Shown here: one piece after another, positions 38,293-54,619 of the stretch | Layout: every line of letters starts with the position of its first letter | Numbering within the stretch: position 1 is the stretch's first letter | Origin: Rhipicephalus microplus | Taxonomy: Eukaryota; Arthropoda; Arachnida; Ixodida; Ixodidae | NCBI RefSeq assembly: GCF_043290135.1 | Contig: NC_134705.1 | Span: 95,869,239 to 95,933,238, forward strand | Length of the DNA stretch: 64,000 bases | Direction: 5' to 3' | Translations under genes and position numbers: made by a program | The notes under the pieces: generated by a model | What the model was told of the DNA's origin: nothing | The model's database searches: none | Seen by the model: the letters and a program-made list of their open reading frames with translations, nothing else

Positions 38293-38500
38293 GTTTTCCG
38301 TTAACCTTCAGAGAGGAACTGGGGAGGCAGATCCCGTACAGCTCCATATTAACCCGCGCTTTGAACCGGAGGGACCGGTTGTTGTCCGCAACAGCCGCGA
38401 GGGCAAATCGTGGGGTCGTGAGGAACGTGAGGGCACATCGCCTTTCGCCAAAGGACGACCCTTTCTACTCGTCATCACTGCCACCACCCCGGGCTATGAA
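38293..38500 (+). CDS. Galectin CRD1, central exon (sugar-binding site)
   Basis: After TTCTTCCAG the 208-bp exon completes the split Arg and encodes 69 codons starting FSVNLQRG and ending TTPGYE, followed by GTGAGT. The sugar-binding residues are in their family order: His18, Asn20 and Arg22 (HINPRF), Val31 and Asn33 (VVRN), Trp40, Glu43 and Arg45 (WGREER). Trp40 is the residue that stacks on galactose. The loop between Arg22 and Asn33 is slightly shorter than in vertebrate galectin-1. All ligand contacts being present, the domain is expected to bind beta-galactosides. An intron follows where CRD2 has none. Confidence 0.95.
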
Positions 38501-39786
38501 GTGAGTTCGTTTCTTCTCTTCTCCTGTCTTCGTGACTCTGAAAAGAGACGCACCTATACAATGAGTACTGCCAATCATCTTGAAACTATAGATGTGAAAA
38601 ACCACTGTAAAAATGAAAACGAAACTATAGGTTATTGTCGAATGCATATAGTGAAGTGACAGAGCTTAAAGCACACATTTGCACGCACAATTTACAACGC
38701 AAAAACGCACAAGCAAACATACATTATTATGCCACGAGAAGAAAACAGATGTACTCGTAGAAGTAAGGTGAAGTGAATTTTAGAAATGAAAATTAACTAC
38801 TATTAACAAAGAGTTTGCTATCTGCAACCAAATCTTGTAGAGACGCGATGTCTAATATTCCTATTTTTGTCCTGGCACTGTTTCCTCATTATTAAAGAAT
38901 TGTCAATGTACTACGGGCCCCTGTAAGTGCCGACGCGATAACATTTCTAAGTGATTCTAATAACTCACCGCAGATCATGGGATACGTTATACTTTCATTT
39001 CAAGTTGCGCTTTCTGTCACTCTCTGTTGACTCCAGTACTGACTTTTGAGCATAGCTTCTCCCACGTAGTAGCACACCCTTACGCAGCGTTGCTCTAAAA
39101 TCCCTGGTCCCTAATAAGATTATTTTGTTAAGGTAATACTGTGCTACTATTTTTTTCAACCTAGTGTGCTTTTGTATTGTGATGTTTCTTTGATATCACT
39201 GAGAGGCTTACATGTCTGAAAGTTCTGTTTTTTTTTTGTGGCATTTCAATGGTGGTTCCCGAGGCACGTTTGCAAAAATTGCCTTCATTGCCGCAGGACT
39301 TTTCATAGAACACATTATTGATCTTAAAGGTTACCGAAACGATATATGCTGGAATGTTCGCTTTTGTGCGAAATAATATTGAAAGTGCACATAGAATAGA
39401 AACAGGTAGCAAATTAGACGTTGCTCGGAAGACTATGCCCTACAGTATCGAGAAAAACCTTTTTACAAGTCAAGCTGTATAACCTCCTACCACACACTGC
39501 ACGTCACGTGCAATGCGAAACCACTCATTGGCTATTCATAATCTTGATGTAGTGATGTTAATGAAAAACACCACCGCTTCCATAACATTAACTCTAGGCA
39601 ACAGAATATTGTAAGAACGTTATATGCAAAAGCCAAGTGTGCGCGTTCGATGCCTTTATCACATCCTCTCTGTGGGATTCGCGGTGCGACTGTCTCCGTA
39701 TTTCATTTTGTTCGCCGTCTGTTTCCCGCTTATGTGTATTAACTAAAATGATATCTCTTCATCTCTTTTCCTCCCGCTCTTATCAG
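38501..39786 (+). other. Intron inside CRD1, absent from CRD2 (1.3 kb)
   Basis: Borders GAA/GTGAGT and TTATCAG/CTGGCG. Phase 0, placed just before the strand that carries LAVNG. No mobile element is recognised inside. Confidence 0.7.
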
Positions 39787-39915
39787 CTGGCGGTTAATGG
39801 GCTTCCTTTCGCGACGTTCGATTATCGACAAGGACTGGCTCTTGCCGATATCACTCACCTCTGCATACACGGGGACGTCATCCTCCGTTCTGTGCACATA
39901 CCTGTTCCGGAGATG
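39787..39915 (+). CDS. Galectin CRD1, C-terminal exon
   Basis: 43 codons between TTATCAG and GTGAGT. It starts LAVNGLPFATFDYR, then LADITHLCIHGDV, and ends HIPVPEM. The order matches the end of a galectin domain (V-N-G, F-x-x-R, then 'hydrophobic-x-G-D-V'). The exon begins and ends in phase 0. PVPEM is a short linker, and the next supported exon starts the second domain. Confidence 0.93.
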
Positions 39916-41344
39916 GTGAGTCACGTGACCATTATCTTTACTCGCTTCCTAGTTTATACATGATACTTTCTAGCAGTGGCAGCATTGCGCAGCTTTGCCA
40001 ATGTCGTGCAGCCGTGCCAATGTTCTTCCTAAGTCCTTTGGTATACAGTATCAGTCATAGGCTCAGTAACATTTTTAATGTAAAATAAGATGTAGGCATT
40101 TATAAGTTATCAATAAATAGTGATTGTTAACTACGTAATGATCAGAATATTTACAAAAATTCCCTAAGACACATTTGCCGCCATAATGTCTTGCATATTC
40201 AAACGAGCGTGCACGTTTGTTAGTTTTCATACGACAATGACAATTCTTTGGCATATAGGCTTTACGTACGTATTATGCGGAGGTATATGATGAGGCGTCT
40301 ACTGTTAAATAATTGATTAGCCTATATTACCCAGCCTATTGCATAGGCGATGCTGAAATCGATACCTAACAATCGGTATTTAGGAACGGGATTTTTTCAT
40401 GGTTTCGCTTCTGACATGCTTAACTGAGTTTTCAGTTTTAAATTATTATAAAGGCATCGAAAATGAATTATCAACACGTCAGCGTTGTTTTATTTGGTAC
40501 AGTATTGAAGTATACTTCATCACTGCATTTTTAGGAAAAAGTTTTTAAAGGAGATAAGTTAAAGTAAGCAAAAATTTTTAAATTAATTTGGCACGATATC
40601 ATGCTTAGATATTACAGATTTCATCATTACTTCCACTGAGTGTGCGACCAACTGATCAATGAAATAAACACGACGTTCGCCTACCAATCACTTCACTGGA
40701 GTGATAACTTTTGTAGGTGCTGCTATACATTATCGGCGGATGCAGCTGGAATCAAGTGATCGATGAAACATTTATTCAACTAGCCGGGCGATTGATGAGC
40801 CACACGCATGTGACAAACTGCTCTGCCAGGCGACCAATACAGCGATGCTCCAAGCGAGTGATCGGCCAACCAGTGAACTGCGCGTTAAGTGATTCGGCTG
40901 GCCATCGGTCATCGAAGCAGGTCTAAAAATTATTTGTCACGCGGCAAACCACAATCGCATAAATTGATTATGCTCAATGTATTCGGGGTATGCATATAGA
41001 ACAAGGAGCGAATAAATATTGCCAAGAGCAAAGTAGCAAAAACGTAACCCAACTTCACATTTTTTTTATTCTGCTCTTTATAACGCTGGCGTTTTGTTAT
41101 GCATACAACAACAACAAAAAAGCAACAAGAACGCCAATGCACTTAGATTAACGTGCTCCTTAAAGATACTCGGTCGAACAATATCAGCTTGTAGAACCCC
41201 ACTTCGACGTGCTTCGAAATCATGCCATAGTCTTGGCAGATGAAACGGCGGAATCTAATTGCCTCCTGGAATACGGGTCACCATGGATAAGTCTGGTGTA
41301 GCGAAGTTTAGGAGAAATATTGGCGGCGTATCTGCGTACTTTGC
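39916..41344. other. Intron DNA without recognised elements
   Basis: First part of a 12.9-kb intron between CRD1 and CRD2. AT-rich, nothing supported. Confidence 0.4.
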
Positions 41345-41735
41345 GGGCAAATGTCGTCGAAAGACGATAGTCTTCTGCCTGGAGAAAGAGAATAACACAT
41401 TTATTTGACGTTATGCGGGAAAAAATCGGATAGTAGGAGCTAAGTGAGATATGAACGTCATCTAGCAGTAACTTGAAGAGACGAAGTTTTTTTAGAACGC
41501 AAGGTTCACTGGTAGGTGGCCGCACCACGTGGTTTTATTGAAGCTTAGGAAACACCCGCTTTTCGGTCATAGCGTCGCATTGCCAGTGCCACGTATTGAA
41601 CACTGTGGTCTTTATAATTATGTATCTGTGCTTCTAGAAATAAATTAACACACTACCTAATGACCTCGTTCTGACAAAGCATACGCAATATTTGTTTTTT
41701 GATTGACAATGTCAGCCCATGTGAATGCAGAGACC
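41345..41735 (+). repeat. Dispersed repeat family R, copy 2
   Basis: Landmarks in the same order as at 2345-3010: TGTCGTCGAAAGACGATAGT, TTTATTTGACGTTATGCGGG, ATCTAGCAGTAACTTGAAGA, AGGAAACACC and TACGCAATATTTG/GATTGACAATG. It carries no SINE at the position where copy 1 has one. Confidence 0.6.
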
Positions 41736-41741
41736 AGATCT

Positions 41742-41930
<189 letters not shown>

Positions 41931-42099
41931 TCCAAAATTTCGGCGTCTAAATAATCCAGGAAAGATTCTAGTATTTAATACATCAATAAAGAGGCAAATA
42001 TTTAGAGCACAGACAACGGCAATCTGCGACATGGTGCGTACCACAATGTGGGATTCCAATCATTGTTACCAACCCGCTCAAATGTCTCCACTTCTTGAA

Positions 42100-44045
42100 G
42101 AAAGACCCTAGCGTAAAATTACACCTCCACGGGTGACACGGAGTGGTTTGCGAAAATCACACCAATGTTTTCGCATTTTGCACCCAGCAGAATTTCTACC
42201 TTGCAAGGCCATAAGCAGTTCACCAAGGAGAGGCGTGGTCCTAGCATTTTTACACTGAAGGGAGAGCGACTGGCGTGTAAGGAAATGCCATCTCAGCTCT
42301 CCTGTTTTATTTGTCCTCAGCCTTGAGTCATTTTTGTGTGCTCTAGAAGCGGAATCGCATGTCCGGGGTCTTGCGTTTCCGAGCAGCAGTGCCGTGAAAG
42401 TCACAGCTTTTGCTGACGACATAACCCTGTACCTTTCAGATGAAGTTAATCTTTCACATAGTCGGCGTTTATTCTTTCAGTGTGGTGACATTTCAGGTGC
42501 CGCGCTAAACCTCTCTAAATCCCGGAATTTGTTCATCGGCTATCCTAACTCCAGACTTAGCTCCACATCTCTTCTTGAGCTGGCTGCGTCTCTTCGCATT
42601 TTAGGAATTCTTTAAAGCCACTACGGCGTTTGTAACTGTGTTTGGTCAAACGCCCTCGATGAAGTATTGAGAACAAAAGATTGAGAATGCCCGGGATTTC
42701 GACTTCCCGCTTCCTAAGCGGAGGGACCTTGCGCAGACTGTGTTCTGCGGTCGCATTTGGTAGCTTTCTCACGTGGAAAAGCCGCCTTTACGCATCGTGA
42801 GGTCATTGCAGTCTGCCTTGTGTTTCTTCTTTTGGTCTGTTGGCACTGAGTTGGTTTGTCGTGCGGCGTTAGGACAGCAGCGTTCCCAGAGAGGTTTTGC
42901 TTTACCTTCGGTATCAATACACTGCCGGCTATTGGCCCTGCGCTTTCTGTTGCGCCTCGTACAAGGAGAGAAATCCCCCGCCCAAACTCTGGCATATGAT
43001 TATCTAGGCACTCACCTTCGGTATTTAATGCCTAATGTGCACCTTAATCATGACCCACAATCAGTAGTACTTCCATTGTTTTATGTAACAACTGTCGCGT
43101 TTTTCTGTCATATCCAGTCGACGTGCCCTATGGAAGATGTGTTAAACAATCCTATCGTTGACACAACAGCCGCTTTGTTGCTCCAGTTAGTTCCTCCGAC
43201 ATGCCGCACCCGCTCTAGTCGTGTGTCTTGGAGCACGCTAACGGCATCATTTCTAGCTGGCCACCTACGGGACTTCATGCTGTGGCTGGGGTGGGGCGTT
43301 CTTCCTACCCTCGGCCGCCTCCAAATGTGGAGAATGGTCCAGTCATCAGCATGTCCAAACTGCTCTATACGGGAAATAAATCAGCATGTTTTAAGACAAT
43401 GCGTCGTCGCTCGTGCTTTCTGGAGGGCTGTGCATGCAGAATTTTGTGGGCTCGGAGTAAACCGCTTTGTTTCTTCTGGACGTTGTTCTCGAGGCCGCTT
43501 CGCCTGCCTTCTTATTGTTGCTGGTGCCTACTGTCTTTGGCGTAACCACTGTGAGGCTGTTGCAGCAGGTAGTCGCCGTTGTGTTCTCTTCTTGATTCTG
43601 GAGCGACTGTACAAAGAAATACTATCTGTTTTGTCGGAGGAACTCTTCTTTCTGGGTGAGAAGGAATTCCTTCAACACTGGTCCTGGCCTTTTGTGTTCG
43701 TCTGCGAGAGACATGTAAGGCTTGTTTTCAGGCCTGCCTGGTATTGGTAGGTTAATCTTTGTTTAGTACTCACACAAATACCTTGTAAATACTATGTAAA
43801 TATCTGACATATGAATCTTCACATTTCATTTGTGTGTTTTCCGTTTACCATGTATTAAGCATATGTAGACATATCTTTTCGTAACAATTCTTGTGTATCT
43901 GTGTGTGCTGTGTTCCGTGTACATATGTAAACATATCTTTTTGTAAAAACTTTTGGTGTGTGTGTGGATGTTGTGTTCTGTCGCGATGTTCTGTTGGATT
44001 GCAATAGATGTTCACTGCCCGTGAGAATAAATTTATCTAAAAACA
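42100..44045 (+). mobile_element. 5'-truncated L1-like LINE (RT C-terminal half, zinc knuckle, 3' UTR)
   Basis: The first recognisable RT piece is SSPVLFVLSLESFLCALE near 42300. Then comes the catalytic F-A-D-D (TAFADDITLYLSD, 42405-42440) and, after a frameshift between about 42615 and 42773, a 325-codon frame to 43750. That frame ends with a zf-RVT-type zinc knuckle, CPNCSIREINQHVLRQCVVA plus RAFW. Non-LTR RTs of this kind nick the target and copy their RNA there. A polyadenylation signal AATAAA sits at 44026-44031, near the end. The endonuclease and the first RT motifs are missing, and frameshifts make it inactive. It lies in the intron between galectin CRD1 and CRD2, in sense orientation. 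Confidence 0.88.
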
Positions 44046-44114
44046 GTATGTGAGCTGAATGCTGTTGTTTTCTTGGCTCATGCCGTAATTTTTGTCATCA
44101 GGACCTCATCGAGT

Positions 44115-44195
44115 GGCGGGCACGCGGGACAGCTTTGTGCTCTCCCATAGTAGAGTACCAAGTACAAAAAATTGTTAACCACTTTTTCTGAACAA
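44115..44195 (-). repeat. Family W copy, single
   Basis: CTCTCCCATAGTAGAGTACC, AAGTAC and TTGTTAACCACTTTTTCTG match the inverse of the copies near 12.7-13.1 kb. It lies just after the LINE 3' end. Confidence 0.6.
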
Positions 44196-44249
44196 AATGT
44201 GAATTACTCGATGAGGGTGGCAATTTGGGCTTGTTGGTATGGTAGAATG

Positions 44250-44405
44250 ATAATGTATGGTAGCGCATAGAAGGACATGGACAAGAGAAAGCGCATTCAA
44301 GACAACACAGCACTATGTCTTGTCTATGTCTCGTCTATGTAGCACAGTGTTGTCTTGATTGTGCCTTCTCTTGTCCGTGTCCTTGTCTGCGCTACCATAT
44401 ATTCT
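44250..44405. repeat. Large imperfect hairpin (about 65-bp arms)
   Basis: The left arm (TATGGTAGCGCATAGAAGGA to CAAGACAACACAGCACTATG) is the imperfect inverse of the right arm (TAGCACAGTGTTGTCTTGAT to GTCTGCGCTACCATATATTC). A loop of about 17 bp rich in TGTCT separates them. No coding content; it may be a short foldback element. Confidence 0.8.
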
Positions 44406-47722
<3,317 letters not shown>

Positions 47723-47804
47723 CTTGCTCCTCTGTTCGCCGAAACAACACCTCAAACATAAAATCTAACCACATCATCAGCGCCCACCATCTGACTGTTT
47801 CTGC

Positions 47805-48340
47805 GTTCATACTTGTGTGATTATCAATTAAAACGAAAACATTGAGCATACATGAGGCAAAATATCAACACGTCAATATTCTCTCGTGTGTTTCTTTATA
47901 CTATAGAAGGCATACAGAAGTAAATATAAGGATCATAGCGTTTATAACGCTGCGCTGACAATTCAACGCTATGCAAGAAAAGACAAGTGTTTCCTACGCT
48001 TTACTAAGATGACACAGTGGTGGCACTTACCCGCCATCTTGTCTTCCACACATTATGACCTTTGAGACACGTGCGCACGCCGCGCGCTTGCTATAGAAGG
48101 GGTCATCCTTTCCTTTTACCAAGATAACTGCTAGATGGCGCTCATGTCTCACGCAGAGTCAGTTTCTCAATGTCCTTGTTTGCCTCCGCTGCGCGCATCA
48201 AGGCATTTTAACGCAGAGCCTCGTGAATCCAATTCACCAATTTTCTGACGCAGAACATCAAGTAAACGTTCTGTTCACTCTCTCCAGATGCAAGACTATC
48301 GTCTTTTGACGACATTTGCAGTGAAACATGCAGATACGGG
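47805..48340 (-). repeat. Dispersed repeat family R, copy 3 (antisense)
   Basis: The reverse complement reads the family in order: CAAATGTCGTCAAAAGACGA, TTGATGTTCTGCGTCAG, GAGCGCCATCTAGCAGTTAT, TAGGAAACACTTGTC and, at the far end, CTCAATG...TAATTGATAATCACAC. It is the most complete copy and has no SINE, so it shows the empty site for copy 1. Confidence 0.65.
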
Positions 48341-49271
<931 letters not shown>

Positions 49272-49300
49272 GAATGAAAATCTTGTTTTGAAATTGTTTA

Positions 49301-49510
49301 ACTTAACTCGGCTGCTGACCCGCAGGTCGCGGGATCGAATCCCGGCTGCGGTGGTTGCATTTCCGATGGAGGTGGAAATGTTGTAGGCCCGTGTGCTCAG
49401 ATTTAGGTGCACGTTGGAGAACCCCAGGTGGTCGAAATTTCCGGAGCCCTCCACTTCGGCGTCTCTCATAATCATATGGTGGTTTTGAGACGTTAAACCC
49501 CCCAAATCAA
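49301..49510 (+). mobile_element. 5'-truncated SINE with 13-bp target-site duplication
   Basis: The copy starts inside the tRNA-like head (ACTCGGCTGCTGACCCGCAG), keeps the B-box GGATCGAATCCCGG and runs to the CCCCAAATCAA end. The exact repeat TTGAAATTGTTTA flanks it at 49288-49300 and 49511-49523. It inserted about 20 bp after the long CA tract. Confidence 0.93.
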
Positions 49511-49594
49511 TTGAAATTGTTTATGTGATGCAACGCACCATAGAGGCGGCCGAGCAATCCAACTCTACCCCTCTACATCCTGTACACGCACTTA

Positions 49595-50580
49595 TTTTTA
49601 GGGGCGAAGCTTCTTATGGCGTGGCTTGTGCGTCCCTCGTAGTACGTAACCACCAGTGGCACATACCCGAAATAGGTAGAACATTTGACCTCCAAGGTGG
49701 TGCCGGTGAGAGATTTCTTCTGTGCGTTGTTTAACAATAAAAATAGTGCTCAATGTACATGTCAATGGCTGCTAATGGGGAATGAGAGACAGGAGCATTC
49801 GGCTTTTAGTCAACGCGCACGCTGCAATCCCCATTAGCAGCCATTGGCATGTACATTGAGCACTATCGGACAAGAAAGGGTTGCTACATTATACTCGCTG
49901 AGTGTAACCTCCTTAGTTTTAGAAAGGTTTAGCGAGCGTTGAGCCGCAGGGCCATGAATACAATGAACTAGTATATACCATGAATGATTTCGAGGTGGTT
50001 AAAGGGGGGAAGCTGATACGAAGCGCAAGCTGTAAGAAATTAAAAGCTGAATCCTCCTGCCTCTCATTTCACATTAGCAGCCACTGGAATGTACATTGAG
50101 CACTATTTGACAGGAAAAGGTTGCTACGTTATACTCGCTGGGCGTAACCTCCTTGGTTTTCGAAAGGTTTAGCGAGCGTTCGGCCGCAGTGCCATGAATA
50201 CAGTGAACTAGTATATACCATGAACTCAAGGTGGTTGAAGGTGGGAAGTAGACTCGAAGCGCAAGCCGTAAGAAAGTGTGCGTGTGCCACCTCTCGTTTA
50301 GTCCTTGGAATGTCCACTGAATGGCGGTGCTTCTATATGGGGAATATATGATAAAAAGATGCGAGATGGTGGGACTTGGAGTGTTGAATAGATGGACGAA
50401 CGGACACACAGACAGATGCATGGATGGACGCATGAACGGACGCAGGGGCGGATGCATGAACGAACGCAGGGACGGGCGCACGAACAGACGCATGGACAGT
50501 CACACAGACGGCCGCATGGATGGGCGAATGCTTCGCCCCACTCTCCATCATTCACTCTGTGGATATGCTGCCATTTTTTT
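49595..50580 (-). repeat. Family Z element, copy B (antisense)
   Basis: GGGGCGAAGC at 49601-49610 and GCTTCGCCCC at 50530-50539 bound the core. The hairpin arms lie at about 49744-49780 and 49828-49865, with a second inverse arm near 50070-50105. The repeated ~240-bp block is present twice, and the minisatellite lies at about 50390-50525. It is the mirror of copies A and C. Frames from the minisatellite (GRMDGR-like) are not genes. Confidence 0.7.
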
Positions 50581-50819
50581 TTTCAATAGAGTGCTTACTA
50601 CAACTCAATAAGCGAACAAGCATCCATTCAAATCAAGTCAAGTGTACTCACAAGCGCACTTGTTCTCTTTCACCGTGGCAGGGTTCCACCGACTGAAATC
50701 GTTACATCCGTTATCTATCGCGGGACGAATGCCGTTCCTCAATTAATGAGAACAGTCTGGAATGTTTCCGACTGTTCTAACCAGACAGCGTGCACGTTGC
50801 GCTGAGTGGAGTAGTGTAC

Positions 50820-51115
50820 AATCTGGAATGCACGTGGCCACAAGCAATGGTACCGTCGTCGGTACATTTAGCGTGAACGCGTCAGTGCGTTCACGCTAAG
50901 CGTGTTGACGACTGTATACCGTTGCTTGTCGTCGCGCTTAGCGCTAACGAATGAGCGCGTTCGCACTAAGCTTACTGACGAACGTACCGTTCACAAACGT
51001 ACCAGTCACAAACTGTTGGCGCGATCGCGCTTAGCTTCGTGCGCACGGCTGTACCATTGCTTGTGGTCACGTTTAGCGTGAACGCGCGAGCACGTAACAC
51101 TGAGTGCGTGATTTC
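50820..51115. repeat. Cluster of nested inverted repeats
   Basis: An inner hairpin has arms TTAGCGTGAACG and CGTTCACGCTAA (about 50869-50900). Outer arms GTGGCCACAAGCAATGGTAC (about 50834) and GTACCATTGCTTGTGGTCAC (about 51049) are inverse with one mismatch. Further TTAGCGTGAACGCG-like pieces recur at 50941 and 51071. Looks like a decayed foldback element. Confidence 0.7.
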
Positions 51116-51184
51116 AGTGGGCGCCTTCGACGATGGCGGTCGCCGATGCACGCAACAGTGAAAAGACCACGCCTCAAAGGACAT

Positions 51185-51385
51185 TATTATTAATAACTCA
51201 GAGTTTCACGTGACAAAACCACGATATAATTAAAGGTACGCCGCAAAGGTTGGTGCGCGATCTGGTGTTCTTTAGTGTGCACTGACAAAGTCGTATAGCG
51301 TTGAGCCTTCGTGGAAATGCGACCACCAGAAGGGAGTTGGGCCCTTCAGGTGAGCCGCCAAGTAGCGTAACCACTCTACTAGCGA
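51185..51385 (-). mobile_element. Old, strongly diverged SINE
   Basis: The antisense order of the body can be followed (CACGTGACAAAACCACGATA, CTGGTGTTCTTTAGTGTGCA, then a head-like end near 51370). Many substitutions; no TSD found. Confidence 0.55.
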
Positions 51386-51589
51386 GAACAACTGAAGTCG
51401 GGAAAAGCAGAGAAGCGAACTGGAAGACAGCCTTCTTGTTTACTTCCCTTCGCTGCAGGGAAGAAAGAGGAAAAACTAACTTGAAAAGAAAGAACAGAGA
51501 AATAAGCTGAGCGCACATGAGACGAAACATTGTGAGCGTAAGGTATGACTGGGAGATATTTAAATATCGTTTAAAAGTTAGGGTAACGA

Positions 51590-51980
51590 TGAATACTCGT
51601 TGAAAAACTTCCGCTTTGGTGACTACACTGTCCGCGTCACAAGTTTAGGGATTGCGAGACATAAGGAAAAAACTGAATATCCCAGCTGCTTCCGCAGGCA
51701 GCCTTGGCTTTTGAACGACCAAACAGTGTCAAAAACTGCTACAAAGGCTGTTCTAGACTTTATAAAAAGCACTGGACTAGAAACTACACTGTAGTGTACT
51801 ATGCTAAGTGGCTACTGAACATACGCACCACCTCTTCTTCTCCCCATCATCATGGGATCCCTCTTTCTTTCCCCTTTCTCTGATCCCCTGTGTAGAGTAG
51901 CAGGCTAGAGCAAACTAGCTCAGGCCGACCTCTCTGCCTTCTAATAAATTCTCACTCTCTCTCTCTTGACTTTTGATTTG
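51590..51980 (+). pseudogene. LINE C-terminal fragment with 3' UTR
   Basis: The frame ending at 51794 reads NDQTVSKTATKAVLDFIKST and GLETTL before the stop, like the very C-terminal end of a tick LINE ORF2. It is followed by a 3' UTR with GTGTAGAGTAGCAGGCTAGA, an AATAAA at about 51943 and a CTCTCTCT tail. A 5'-truncated copy; the family call rests on this C-terminal pattern and the tail. Confidence 0.5.
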
Positions 51981-52766
51981 CGGCCCTTTCTAAAACGCAT
52001 CGACAGCATGTGCAGCGCTGTCCGAGGAAACGTAGTCGCCACTTGATGTTAACCATTCTCACACTTCTTGGTGTCCAAACCTTCGACGCCGAGATCACAT
52101 GCCAGCAAACCCGGATTCAATTGGCCGTTTTCCGAAAAGGCCAGTAGTTGGTACGTGTGAACGTCTACCAGTTAGACGCCAGAATTTTATAGTTTTACTC
52201 ACACGCCCAGCGACGAGCTACCGATAAAAAAGTAAACAAAAGGAAGAAGAAAAAGGAATGCGAGAACGACATTGCCCTGTGTGCATTTTTCTCACCTTAG
52301 ACGCCTCGTGTGTGTGTACAAGCTTTCGACACCGCCATAATGACATATACTCTGTTCATTCCTAACCTATGATTGCGGCTAAAACCGATTCGTGCTTACG
52401 TAATACGCAAATGGTGCTGACGTTCACGAAGAATAACATAGGAAAATAATGATGAAAATGATTACGGAGAAATGAAAATAAAATAATATAGAACAAAAAT
52501 TTGAAGCACATGTGATAAGTTCAAGGAGACCATACTGGAAAAATAATTTAAAGAAGAAGCACAACATACGGAAAAAAGATGAACAAGAAAACAACTGCTA
52601 GTCAATTTGTTGACATGCACGAGCTTGGAGTAGTGGGAATACTAATGAAATATTTCCGTTCATGAATGCTTTTTAGTTTTTGTTTGTTCATCTTGGCACA
52701 TGTAAATCAACAGCACTTGGGTTCATTTTTGACTGTTTGTACCTCATTTCTTTCCCTCATTTGCAG
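51981..52766. other. Intron DNA before CRD2
   Basis: A-rich at 52430-52600. It ends in the pyrimidine-rich acceptor of the next exon (TTTCCCTCATTTGCAG). Confidence 0.4.
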
Positions 52767-52855
52767 CCAAAGTGCGTACGCTGCCCTCTACCAGAACCGG
52801 CTAAGATTGGAGACGTTTTCACACTTAGAGGGCAGATATCGCCGTGGGCCGAGAA
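52767..52855 (+). CDS. Galectin CRD2, first exon
   Basis: After CCCTCATTTGCAG the 89-bp exon encodes PKCVRCPLPEPAKIGDVFTL and ends GQISPWAE plus two bases, followed by GTGAGT. It aligns without gaps with the CRD1 exon at 35830 in the CPLP block and has the same length and the same phase. The two spare bases AA join the A at 60800 to give Lys. This exon is easy to miss because a longer frame overlaps it in another phase. Confidence 0.88.
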
Positions 52856-53750
52856 GTGAGTATATTCATTACGTCACATGTTATCCGCAATGCATTGACA
52901 ACGCTGTGCGCACTCCCCACTTTTTTCTTGTAGCGTGTACATATCGTATAAGCTAGCATAAAAAACTTGCCACAAAGAGCAGGTTTTTACAGCGCTGCTG
53001 CGAATAAAACGTTTGCTAAACTTGAGAAGCAAGTGATTATGTGGAGTAGTGGCGTCATGGTGTGACTTACTGATATCGCAGAAGAAAATTTTGTGACCTT
53101 GGGATGACGTCATGCTACGACCTGACCGACGTCGACGATTGGTCGAGCTTGGAGGGTGTGTAAAAAAAACATAGGTGAAGCGGTACACCGGTACACCTTC
53201 AGGGAGCATTTTCTCCTCGTCGCTAGAGTGTAGGCGTTACGTTGGCGTAATTGTGCCTGACAGGTACGGATCAACCGATCAATGCGAGAACTGTCGATAA
53301 GCAAGCAGCCCACAACATGGCCTTTACATAGTAAAATAGCTGCACACGTACATACAAAGAACTTTATTATCAAAGAACTTTATTAAGAATAGCTGCAACA
53401 TTTTTTTTTTTGCGAACATGGTACGTGGTGATCGAATTTCTACTCCTTATGTTATAGTGATGTTGAAAACCGAGAAATGACATTCTGATAGCTTGACAGA
53501 GCGATAGATTTGAATCGTTGACCAAAAAAGGTGACGCGTGAAGATAGACAACCTGACAGGTGCTCTCAAGAATTATTGTGGCACACCACTGTACTTGTGC
53601 TCTTGCACTACAACCACTCAAAAACCGGAGTGAAATGCTCGTTTTCTATCGACTATCAGGTTGTCACATTATTCGCATCCCATCGTCTAACCTAAACCTG
53701 CTCTTGTGACAAAACCATTCCCGCGGCTTCATAAAGTGTGAGGGCCAAGG
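52856..53750. other. Start of the 7.9-kb intron in CRD2
   Basis: A short direct repeat (AAAGAACTTTATTA twice at 53357-53385) and a poly-T run. No exon. Confidence 0.4.
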
Positions 53751-54485
53751 GACGGCTTTAAGCTCTCCCTTAGTAGAGCACCTTATACTCTAAATCGTTA
53801 ATCGCCTTTTTTCCAAACACACAGCTTTTTTTTATTTTTGGGGACGGCTTTATGCTCTCCCTTAGTAGAGTACCTAGTACTCTAAATCGTTATCTTCTTT
53901 TTCTAAACACTTACAGCATAGATGTGCCGAAGTGCAAGTGTCCTATAGACGGTTTTAAAATTTAAAGCTTTGTGTCTCCCCCAAAAACTTCCATTCACAT
54001 CATTCACCAGCTCGTAATGCCGAAACTTAAAAGACGTTTTCATGTTCTTTCAAGGGTAAGGAAAGTCTCTTTTAGTTTTTCAAATAAAATGAACGTGTGT
54101 AGCATTCAAGGCAATTTCGTGTTGTTTTATGTCGCACAAAAGAACATTTATTTTAATATATTTTGCCAAATGATACAAAGAAACTGTAGAAAATTGGCGC
54201 GCTATTTTGGAACGCTCTTCTTGCCCACCTATGCTATTCAGGCACATCGCTGGACGAAACCGGAAGTCATCAAGGGTCTGTGTCTGTAAACAGTGAAAGG
54301 GTCTATTACTGGAATGTTACGAAAGCTTTGTTTTTTTTGTACATAGTGTAAATAAACTTTTTCTAAGCAGCCTGGTTGTGTGAGGAAAGCGCAAGACATG
54401 TGAGGCCCACGGGATGGTTGCATGCTGTCCTATTGTAGAGTAGCAAGTACTCTAAATCGTTCGCCATTTTTTTTTTCTAAACAAA
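53751..54485 (-). repeat. Family W: three antisense copies
   Basis: Copies at about 53751-53825, 53841-53920 and 54405-54485. Each carries CTCTCCCTTAGTAGAG or a close variant, then ACTCTAAATCGTT and a T-rich end followed by TCTAAACA or CCAAACA. DNA between the second and third copies (53921-54404) shows no gene. Confidence 0.62.
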
Positions 54486-54619
54486 CGTGCATTTGTCGGA
54501 ATTGCTCTTTTCATTTTCCCCCATAGGGCATCGGAACTTCTAATTTTCAGTACTGCGTCACTCTGGCTGGATCTAGTAGACGCCACGGACAACTTTTCTT
54601 AGCCATCAAAAAAAAAAAA

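Noticed and set aside
43228..43545. 105-codon frame inside the L1-like element
   Set aside because: A shadow of the 325-codon RT/zinc-knuckle frame in another phase.
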